From Pedobacter sp. UBA5917 (lineage in GTDB: Bacteria; Bacteroidota; Bacteroidia; Sphingobacteriales; Sphingobacteriaceae): a DNA stretch of 10,785 nt. The stretch is taken from positions 1-10,785 of the forward strand of contig NZ_DJDT01000245.1 in assembly GCF_002432345.1 (NCBI RefSeq). The letters are read 5' to 3'. Position 1 is the stretch's first letter, and the number at the start of each line of letters is the position of its first letter. The notes beneath the pieces are model-generated. The model was not told the origin of the DNA. It worked only from the letters and a program-made list of their open reading frames with translations, and did no database searches. The translations under genes were made by a program, and so were the position numbers. Positions 1 through 5,502 of this stretch are shown piece after piece.

Positions 1-2
1 GT

Positions 3-983
3 TTCGAGAAAGTAAATCCTTTTATCACTGGCGAAAAAAACTGGCGTTTCCTGCCATCGGTTAATGCTACCTATAGCCTTAACGAGCAGATGAATTTCAG
101 GGCGGCTTATTCTACTACCGTGGTGCGGCCCGACTTTAGGGAAACTTCTTATTTCGAGTTGTACGATCCCTATTTAGAATCGTATATCAGCGGCTGGAAT
201 GTAATCAGTACCAAAATCAAAAATTACGACCTCCGTTATGAGTGGTACCCTGGTCCGGGAGAAATTATATCGGTATCGGCCTTTTATAAAGACTTTGATA
301 ACCCCCTCGAACTTGTTGCACAGAATGTATCTTCTTCGACCGGCAAAATACGCTACCTGCGTTTCCAGAACCAGAAAAAAGCAACCAATAAAGGGTTTGA
401 AATGGAGTTCCGCAAGTCGCTGGGGTTTATCGCCGATAAGCAGTGGCTACGCGATTTAAGCATTTTTGGAAATGGCACCTGGATGCGCTCTGAAGTAACT
501 GCCGTAAATTACAGGGTTGCTGCCGAAAATGGAGGTACGTCCTACTCGCTGATAGAAGAAATATTGCCTGGCGTAAAACGTCCGTTGTATGGCCAATCGC
601 CATGGCTTATTAATGCGGGTGTAAGTTATAACTCAAAAATAGTTGGTGCCAATGTTAGTTATAACCGCACAGGGTACCGCTCTTACGTAGTAACGGCAAG
701 CCCGAATGATATTGAATATGAAAACGGGCGTAACGTGATCGATCTTCAGTTAAGCGCACGCCTAATGAAACAAAAAGCAGAAATCAAGCTCAATATCGGT
801 AACCTTTTGGATGAATCTACCATTTATTACACCAATCCATCAGCCTATAAATTAAATGGACAGGATGGTTACGACCTAACCGGAAATGGTACCGATGCCT
901 ATGAAGCAGATAAAGGTGATAAGATTTCGTACAGGATAAAAAACGGAAGAACCGTGAGCATTACGTTTAGTTATAAATTTTAA
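3..983 (+). CDS. TonB-dependent outer-membrane receptor, C-terminal part (5' end outside window)
   Basis: The frame is open from base 3, so this is the last 326 residues of a longer protein; the internal Met codon at 90 is not the start. The visible part reads as the second half of a 22-stranded beta-barrel: alternating aromatic/polar strands, the 'RPDFRE' segment common in Bacteroidota receptors, 'FYKDFDNPLE', 'NKGFEMEFRKSL' and 'LNIGNLLDE'. It ends in TFSYKF, a terminal-Phe beta-signal for BAM insertion. Such receptors import ligands across the outer membrane using TonB-ExbBD energy. The plug and any carboxypeptidase-like N-terminal domain lie outside the window. No SusD gene follows, so a glycan PUL is not supported; two lipoprotein genes follow instead and may be accessory. 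The last predicted loop is Asp/Gly/Asn-rich (GQDGYDLTGNGTDAYEADKGD region). The ligand cannot be told from the sequence. Confidence 0.93.
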   Translation, partial: FEKVNPFITGEKNWRFLPSVNATYSLNEQMNFRAAYSTTVVRPDFRETSYFELYDPYLESYISGWNVISTKIKNYDLRYEWYPGPGEIISVSAFYKDFDNPLELVAQNVSSSTGKIRYLRFQNQKKATNKGFEMEFRKSLGFIADKQWLRDLSIFGNGTWMRSEVTAVNYRVAAENGGTSYSLIEEILPGVKRPLYGQSPWLINAGVSYNSKIVGANVSYNRTGYRSYVVTASPNDIEYENGRNVIDLQLSARLMKQKAEIKLNIGNLLDESTIYYTNPSAYKLNGQDGYDLTGNGTDAYEADKGDKISYRIKNGRTVSITFSYKF

Positions 984-1009
984 AATCAGGGTAAAAAAAT
1001 AAGCCGGCA

Positions 1010-1028
1010 GAGGTGTTTTAAACGCCTC
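1010..1028 (+). terminator. Weak stem-loop after the TonB receptor
   Basis: GAGGTGTT and AACGCCTC pair through an 8-bp stem with one G-U and a 3-nt loop, 27 bases after the receptor stop. It is followed by AAAAATACTTT rather than a clean T run, so it is at best a weak terminator or an mRNA 3'-end stabiliser. Some read-through into the lipoprotein gene is possible. Confidence 0.4.
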
Positions 1029-1110
1029 AAAAATACTTTAATTACTTTATATAAGTGATATAAATACCTATTTATCAATATTTTATGGTTAAATTATTTT
1101 ATAATTTCTC

Positions 1111-1134
1111 TTGTATTATTCAAACATATATTTC
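1111..1134 (+). promoter_or_regulatory. Possible promoter for the 471-aa lipoprotein gene
   Basis: TATATTTC at 1127-1134 matches the Bacteroidota -7 consensus TAnnTTTG at all but the last base and lies about 60 bases before the ATG at 1194. A TTG at 1111-1113 could act as the -33 element, but the 13-base gap is shorter than usual, so the call is weak. The rest of the 210-base gap (984-1193) is AT-rich and holds only the stem-loop at 1010-1028. Confidence 0.3.
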
Positions 1135-1193
1135 AACTTTACAATGTTTTAAAACAAACACAAATCTTCCACATTAAACAAATCTCCTTTACA

Positions 1194-2609
1194 ATGAAAA
1201 CAAAAAATTTAAACTTAATAGTACTCCTGGCAGTACTTGCAACATTTGCACTTCAGAGCTGCAAAAAGGATGGTGCTTTGCGCACCGGCGATTTCAACAA
1301 ATCATCTAAAGCACCTATTGATTATAACCTGTTACCAAAAGTACACCTGGCTGGCGTATATACCGGCAGCCGTACACTTAGTCCTGATACCCTTTATCTT
1401 TTAGATGGTGTGGTTTATTTCTCAGGTAGTAACGCAAAACTTCATATTAAAGCAGGAACGCACGTGGTAACCGGTAATGCGGTAACTTATGCAGGCAGAT
1501 CGCTTAAAGGTGTTTTGGTAATTGCTAAAAATGCACAGATTTTTGCTGATGGAAACAGAAGCAATGTGGCCGAAAGCAGCTACAATCCAGATAGTACAAT
1601 CGTATTTGGTCCGGATCCTGCTCTTGCTTCACCTACTCCAGGCGATTTCGGTGGTGTAATTTTATTGGGTAATGCACCAACTAACCAGCCTACTTCAACA
1701 GTAATCGAAGGTATCCCTACATCTCCACCAGCAGATGTAACTTATGGTGGTTCTTCGGCAGGTGATAATTCAGGTGTATTACGTTTTGCGCGTATCGAAT
1801 ATGCAGGTTTCTTATTATCAACCGATAACGAAATCAACGGTCTTACTTTAGGTGGTGTTGGTTCGGGTACTACTTTGAGCCATATCCAGGTATCTTTCAG
1901 CAATGACGATTCGTTCGAATTTTTCGGTGGAACAGTAAATGCAGATCACTTAATCGCTTTAGGTGGTATTGATGATGACTTTGATTTCGATTTCGGTTAT
2001 TCAGGTACAATTCAATATGCTATTGCATTAAAAAACCGTGATGGTAACCACACTACATCAGGTGGTGTTAGTGATGCTAACGGTATCGAATCTGATAACA
2101 ACCCTACAAGTGATACTACTTCTACCAGTTTCATCACCAGACCTGCTTTAAGTAACTTCACTATTTTAGGTTATTCAACAGGTGGTACAGGTACTGAAGC
2201 CGATGAACTTGAAAATGGCGTACACATCAGAAGAAAATCTGGTGTAAACCTTCAAAATTCAATCGTAGCAGGATATAACAACGGTATCCGTTTCGAAAAC
2301 ATCAAACAAGCAGGTTCTGCACTTCAATTCAATTTAGTACATGGTTATGTTACCACCTATCTACCAGCTACAGGTGGTCGTCCGGCTACATTTGCCAACA
2401 ACCAGGCATTTACAGGATCATTATCTCCTGATTATTTAGGTTTAGCAGGTGGATCAGCAGCATTTTATGCAAATGGTTCTTATGATCCCGCTAATTTAAC
2501 ACCTGTTGCCTCACCTTCAACTGATGGTGGAACCAGCGGCTCTTACAATGGTGCTATTGACCCTAGCGGTGCAATCTGGACAGATAACTGGACCAAATTT
2601 AACTTTTAA
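1194..2609 (+). CDS. Exported lipoprotein of a beta-helix-like repeat family, TonB-receptor-associated
   Basis: The protein has 471 residues. Residues 1-22 are a lipoprotein signal peptide with lipobox LQSC and acylation at Cys23, followed by KKDG. The body is rich in Gly, Ser, Thr, Asn and Asp with short strand-turn units such as 'GVLVIAKNAQIFADG', 'GDFGGVILLGNAPT', 'LRFARIEYAG', 'LSHIQVSFSNDDSFEFFGG' and 'LQNSIVAGYNNGIRFEN', suggesting a right-handed parallel beta-helix. An acidic aromatic stretch, DDDFDFDF, lies at residues 260-267, and the C-terminus is Trp-rich (IWTDNW). I recognise the 'DDSFEFFGGT...DDDFDFD' pattern from uncharacterised proteins of Bacteroidota and some Gammaproteobacteria; homologues labelled 'multidrug transporter' appear to be misannotated, as there are no membrane helices. 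Position after a TonB receptor suggests surface binding or capture, which is inference. From about 1650 onward glycine is mostly GGT and leucine mostly TTA, as expected for a well-expressed gene. Confidence 0.85.
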   Translation: MKTKNLNLIVLLAVLATFALQSCKKDGALRTGDFNKSSKAPIDYNLLPKVHLAGVYTGSRTLSPDTLYLLDGVVYFSGSNAKLHIKAGTHVVTGNAVTYAGRSLKGVLVIAKNAQIFADGNRSNVAESSYNPDSTIVFGPDPALASPTPGDFGGVILLGNAPTNQPTSTVIEGIPTSPPADVTYGGSSAGDNSGVLRFARIEYAGFLLSTDNEINGLTLGGVGSGTTLSHIQVSFSNDDSFEFFGGTVNADHLIALGGIDDDFDFDFGYSGTIQYAIALKNRDGNHTTSGGVSDANGIESDNNPTSDTTSTSFITRPALSNFTILGYSTGGTGTEADELENGVHIRRKSGVNLQNSIVAGYNNGIRFENIKQAGSALQFNLVHGYVTTYLPATGGRPATFANNQAFTGSLSPDYLGLAGGSAAFYANGSYDPANLTPVASPSTDGGTSGSYNGAIDPSGAIWTDNWTKFNF

Positions 2610-2636
2610 CCTTATTAACCGTTTGTTTTAAAACCT

Positions 2637-2673
2637 TAAGAATAAGTAACAGCCTAGCTGTTACTTATTCTTA
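2637..2673 (+). terminator. Perfect 17-bp inverted repeat between the two lipoprotein genes
   Basis: Arms at 2637-2653 and 2657-2673 are fully complementary around a CTA loop (AAGAATAAGTAACAGC / GCTGTTACTTATTCTT plus one outer T-A pair). The hairpin starts 27 bases after the upstream stop and ends 15 bases before the next ATG at 2689. The right arm ends in U-rich sequence, but no pure U tract follows. It could be a partial terminator, an mRNA-stabilising end for the upstream message, or a structure limiting translation of the next gene. Confidence 0.6.
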
Positions 2674-2688
2674 TTAATAAAAGAAAAT

Positions 2689-3510
2689 ATGTCAAGAATC
2701 ATTACCCGTTACTTTGTTTATTTAAGTTTAGTTATCCTTTTTATTTCTGCATGCAAAAAGCAGGAATCCTATTTAAAAGATGCGGCCAGCTATGCCGATA
2801 TCCCTGTGTTTATCAATAACAGTATCCTTGGCGATAATTTGGGTAAAAAACTCAATGGCCGCCCTGTCGAATCTTATGGTAATGTTTTTTTAAGTGGCCC
2901 CGGGAAATTTAGTTTTTACAATAAAAACACGGGCGCTATACTGCTTGAGAAAGAATTTAACCTGCAGCCAAAAAAGAGAGATACAGTATACATTTTTCAG
3001 CCGGATAGTACCATCGCCCCGCAACTGATAAAAAATACACAGCTAAATGAACCTGCAGCGCCGGTAGGGTACATGAAGCTTAAAATCGCTAACTTATCTA
3101 AAATCGCGCTATCTAACAGTGCTGGGGTACCTTACCGCAAGCTCGATGTTATCATTAAATCGACACTAACAAGTGTGGTTACCTACCTCCCGATTGATAC
3201 CCTTATCGGAATTGGAGGAAATTTAGATACAGCAGGTTATTACCTTGTTAAAAAACCAATTAGGGCTGGACTAATACAAACCCAATATAAGTTTTCATTC
3301 ATTGATCACGAAACCCAAATGCCAATACAGAGCAGTAATGGTGCGGTATATCTCTCTTTAACACTTAGTGTTCCTCATAATCCGGCTAACCCGGGAAAAC
3401 AGGTATACACCGTTTATCTTACAGATATGCCAAGACCAAATGCCAGTGCGGCCTATATATTAAAAAACAGTAAATATTATGATGTTACCTTAAATAAATT
3501 ATTCGAATAG
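2689..3510 (+). CDS. Exported lipoprotein of unknown function (possibly DUF4397-like)
   Basis: The protein has 273 residues. A signal peptide (residues 1-21) ends in lipobox ISAC with acylation at Cys22, followed by KKQES, so the mature protein is a membrane-anchored lipoprotein. The rest appears all-beta, with two similar-looking halves: about residues 35-110 ('ADIPVFINNS', 'GNVFLSGPGKFSFYNK', 'KRDTVYIFQPD') and about 128-255 ('GYMKLKIANLSKIAL', 'LTLSVPHN', 'KQVYTVYLTDMP'). This layout recalls Bacteroidota DUF4397-type lipoproteins, but that family match is a guess. The gene follows the 471-aa lipoprotein by 79 bases with a hairpin between, and no separate promoter is evident, so expression may depend on read-through. 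A clear terminator follows. A role with the upstream receptor is inferred only from position. Confidence 0.75.
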   Translation: MSRIITRYFVYLSLVILFISACKKQESYLKDAASYADIPVFINNSILGDNLGKKLNGRPVESYGNVFLSGPGKFSFYNKNTGAILLEKEFNLQPKKRDTVYIFQPDSTIAPQLIKNTQLNEPAAPVGYMKLKIANLSKIALSNSAGVPYRKLDVIIKSTLTSVVTYLPIDTLIGIGGNLDTAGYYLVKKPIRAGLIQTQYKFSFIDHETQMPIQSSNGAVYLSLTLSVPHNPANPGKQVYTVYLTDMPRPNASAAYILKNSKYYDVTLNKLFE

Positions 3511-3538
3511 ATATTTTTAAAACTCTACCTAAGAAATA

Positions 3539-3572
3539 AAAAAGGGTTGCCATTTAATGGGCAACCCTTTTT
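3539..3572. terminator. Bidirectional intrinsic terminator
   Basis: Arms AAAAAGGGTTGCC (3539-3551) and GGCAACCCTTTTT (3560-3572) form a perfect 13-bp stem around an 8-base loop. On the plus strand the stem runs into TTTTTGTCTTTTT, and on the minus strand into TTTTTTATTT. It can therefore end both the plus-strand lipoprotein gene (stop at 3510) and the convergent minus-strand gene (stop at 3639). Confidence 0.88.
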
Positions 3573-3638
3573 GTCTTTTTAAAAAATCCCCGATTAAGTA
3601 ATGGAGCTAGCTGTTTATTGTTTTGCTACGATCTTGAT

Positions 3639-4178
3639 TTAGCAACCACCTTTGCGTGGCGCACGTTTAAAAATTACTTTACCATCCCGTTCTAAATATT
3701 CGCACGAAACTATTGGATATGAATACTTGGGCGCGTGCGATACGCTATGGCTTTTTACCATGATTTTGTCGTTAACTTTCAGGCTATGCAATTGTCCAAG
3801 CTGAGACTTCTCAGGCTCAAATTTTACGATATAATCATCGTCATTTATCCTTACCATCACTCCGAAACCTAATCTTGATCCAGGTGGAAGAGAAAGAGAG
3901 GTTACAACGCCCTCCATATTGGTATAATCGTTAAGGTGTTTCCTTATTTTAGCTTCAGCGGCATACACTTTTTTACCTGCAGCAGATGCTTCCCATTTTT
4001 TGTATAGGATACCATCAGGACTAGCCTCCCATTTTTTCAATCCGGCTTTCCGCTCAGCAGCAGAAAGCGGCTTTGTGGAAGGATTCTCAGTAGTTCCATT
4101 CTTGATTTCACGATTGGCAAATACCAGTCCGCTCACCACAACGAGTGATAACATGATCGCATAAAATACTTTTTTCAT
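3639..4178 (-). CDS. Small exported protein with tandem KKWEAS repeat, function unknown
   Basis: The protein has 179 residues. Residues 1-21 form a signal peptide (MKK, hydrophobic core, cleavage probably at VFA-N), so the product is periplasmic or secreted; there is no lipobox. Residues 37-80 are charged and probably helical and contain a 12-residue tandem duplication: KKWEASPDG (48-56) and KKWEASAAG (60-68). Residues 88-172 look like a compact beta-barrel ('EGVVTSLSL', 'GFGVMVRINDDDYIVKFEP', 'LKVNDKIMVKSH', 'YPIVSCEYLERDGKVIFKR') resembling an OB fold, which is inference from pattern only. The protein ends in RKGGC, giving Cys159 and Cys179. It is divergent from the membrane winged-helix regulator with 180 bases between the starts, so it may be that regulator's target or input. 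I recognise no named family. Confidence 0.75.
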   Translation of the reverse strand: MKKVFYAIMLSLVVVSGLVFANREIKNGTTENPSTKPLSAAERKAGLKKWEASPDGILYKKWEASAAGKKVYAAEAKIRKHLNDYTNMEGVVTSLSLPPGSRLGFGVMVRINDDDYIVKFEPEKSQLGQLHSLKVNDKIMVKSHSVSHAPKYSYPIVSCEYLERDGKVIFKRAPRKGGC

Positions 4179-4212
4179 AATTTTTATTGTTTTATTAAGT
4201 TACATATAGATT

Positions 4213-4292
4213 ATTTTGATAAGCCAGACCCGATAAGACATCATTTATTTATCATATGCTATCAAAATTGACTTAGCAAAATTACTTTGATA
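4213..4292. repeat. Inverted ATTTTGATA / TATCAAAAT plus a third TTTGATA in the divergent intergenic region
   Basis: ATTTTGATA at 4213-4221 and its exact complement TATCAAAAT at 4260-4268 form a 9-bp inverted pair 38 bases apart, and TTTGATA recurs at 4286-4292. All three lie between the divergent starts of the exported protein gene (4178) and the regulator gene (4359). They could be sites for a regulator acting on both promoters. The sequence is AT-rich, so part of this could be chance. Confidence 0.35.
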
Positions 4293-4315
4293 TCTTTTCG
4301 TTCTGATTATCAGAA

Positions 4316-4349
4316 TTGTAAATAAAAATGTAAACTTTGTAAATAAAAA
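4316..4349 (+). promoter_or_regulatory. 13-bp direct repeat with 21-bp period just upstream of the regulator gene
   Basis: TTGTAAATAAAAA occurs at 4316-4328 and again, identically, at 4337-4349, exactly 21 bases apart (two helical turns). Between them is another TGTAAA (4329-4334), so TGTAAA appears three times in 27 bases. The second copy ends 9 bases before the ATG at 4359. OmpR-type winged-helix proteins bind tandem direct repeats, so an autoregulatory operator is a reasonable inference. TAAACTTTG at 4331-4339 resembles a -7 box with one extra base. Confidence 0.45.
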
Positions 4350-4358
4350 CCTGACACT

Positions 4359-5249
4359 ATGTTGAATAGCCGGAATCTCCTCTCCCTAAAAGGTAAATAC
4401 CTGTTCGGAGTGATACTGTTCCTGTTTATTTCGGGAATCTGTGTGGCTTTCAGTATGAATGGAAGCGACGACTTTGATCTTACCAGAAGGGAAATTCTGT
4501 TGCGCAGGATCGGGCATGAAATACTCCTGCAATCGGGCGACAGTACCTCACGGGTATTGCCGGTAAAAGAGATTCATGAAAATGAATACCAGATCAGTTT
4601 TGAGCAGCAGTTAACTTTTCAGCCAAGCTTAATGGTAAATACGATCAGACGTGTGTTAACAGCAGATCCGCAGGCAGATGATTACATTGTTAATGTGCTT
4701 AACGCAGGCAACTCCAATGTTGTATATGGATTCGCCATATCCAAAAACAAAAAAGATGATATTATAACCTGCATAGGGAGAAAGCAACCTATGGCGCGTT
4801 ATATGATCAACATTAAATTTAAACCGACAGGAATAAGCGCAGCAAGAAATGGATACCTGCTGGGAAGCCTGCCGTTTTTGGCAATTTTGGGTTTTATCTT
4901 TTTGAGAGCTGTTAAGCCGCGGAAAGTTTTACCCGAAATTCAATCTACCGATATATTTACTTTGGGTTCGGTACTGTTCGATGCAAAACACCGGAAACTG
5001 ATCATAAATGAACAAACAATTGAGCTAACGGGAACCGAAACCCGTGTACTGCTCATTTTTGCATCATCTCCCAACCAAACCATAGAAAGAAGCAGGTTGC
5101 AAAAGGAGATATGGGAAGATGAAGGCGTAATTGTGGGCCGCAGTTTGGATATGTTCATCTCAAAACTCAGAAAAAAACTGGAATTTGATCCGAATATTAA
5201 AATTGTTGTGATACGTGGGAAAGGATATCGGCTGGAGATTTTAAACTAA
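4359..5249 (+). CDS. Membrane-anchored one-component regulator with C-terminal OmpR-type winged helix
   Basis: The protein has 296 residues. A first membrane helix spans about residues 14-32. A region of about 130 residues (33-163) with mixed strands and helices is predicted to be periplasmic, and a second helix spans about 165-183. After a short basic linker comes a Trans_reg_C (OmpR/PhoB-type) winged helix, about 198-294: 'FTLGSVLFDAKHRKLI', 'IELTGTETRVLLIF', 'SRLQKEIWEDEG', recognition helix 'RSLDMFISKLRKKL' (261-274), and the wing hairpin ending RGKGYRL. There is no phospho-receiver domain and no kinase nearby, so signal sensing is presumably periplasmic, as in ToxR/CadC, but with the DNA-binding domain at the C-terminus. 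The start is chosen because it precedes the first helix. It is divergent from the exported protein gene, with direct repeats at 4316-4349. The inducing signal is unknown. Confidence 0.88.
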   Translation: MLNSRNLLSLKGKYLFGVILFLFISGICVAFSMNGSDDFDLTRREILLRRIGHEILLQSGDSTSRVLPVKEIHENEYQISFEQQLTFQPSLMVNTIRRVLTADPQADDYIVNVLNAGNSNVVYGFAISKNKKDDIITCIGRKQPMARYMINIKFKPTGISAARNGYLLGSLPFLAILGFIFLRAVKPRKVLPEIQSTDIFTLGSVLFDAKHRKLIINEQTIELTGTETRVLLIFASSPNQTIERSRLQKEIWEDEGVIVGRSLDMFISKLRKKLEFDPNIKIVVIRGKGYRLEILN

Positions 5250-5265
5250 CCGGCAGATCAAACAA

Positions 5266-5287
5266 AGCCTTAGATTTCGCTATGGCT
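5266..5287 (+). terminator. Degenerate terminator hairpin after the regulator gene
   Basis: AGCCTTAG pairs with CTATGGCT through seven base pairs with one T-T mismatch, around a 6-base loop, 17 bases after the regulator stop. It is followed by CTATTTGG, a poor U tract. The sequence is a diverged copy of the intact hairpin at 10632-10659, so its terminator function may be weakened. Confidence 0.5.
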
Positions 5288-5312
5288 CTATTTGGTTAAT
5301 GCGATTCAACAT

Positions 5313-5483
5313 CTATTTCCAATAGGCATTGGTAAACTTTTCGTGAAAGTATTTACGGAACTCCCTCTTCAGATCGTATGATAAAAAGTTATCCTCTTGC
5401 ATTTTTTCTTCTCTGTTAACCAAAACGTACCGGGAGATTCCATTAAACTTAAACAGTTCTCTTAATGCCAGATATTTATCCGC
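5313..5483 (-). pseudogene. C-terminal remnant of a thioredoxin-like (TlpA-type) protein
   Basis: On the minus strand 56 codons are open up to a TAG whose complement is at 5313-5315, and the frame is closed just upstream by an in-frame TAG at 5486-5484. The peptide contains 'YLALRELFKFNGISRYVLVNREEKM' (in pieces: LRELFKFNG, ISRYVLVNREEKM) and ends '...KREFRKYFHEKFTNAYWK'. This matches the end of Bacteroidota thioredoxin-fold proteins, where a helix leads to 'GIPRYVLVD..GKI' and a final helix. The conserved cis-Pro of the fold is Ser here. There is no start codon, CXXC motif or N-terminal domain, and the promoter of the next gene lies immediately beyond the break. I read this as the stub left after deletion or rearrangement. 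It is too short to be a working thioredoxin. Confidence 0.6.
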
Positions 5484-5490
5484 CTAGGGT

Positions 5491-5498
5491 TATATTTG
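5491..5498 (+). promoter_or_regulatory. -7 promoter box for the quinone-reductase-like gene
   Basis: TATATTTG is a perfect TAnnTTTG match and ends 4 bases before the ATG at 5503. Transcription would start at or within a few bases of the ATG, implying a leaderless or nearly leaderless message. No convincing TTG -33 element is seen at the usual distance. Confidence 0.65.
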
Positions 5499-5502
5499 CA
5501 CA

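Noticed and set aside
3..3510. A SusC/SusD polysaccharide-utilisation locus
   Set aside because: The two genes after the receptor do not look like SusD (no TPR-type helical content), and no glycan-active enzyme or ECF/anti-sigma regulator is present in the window.
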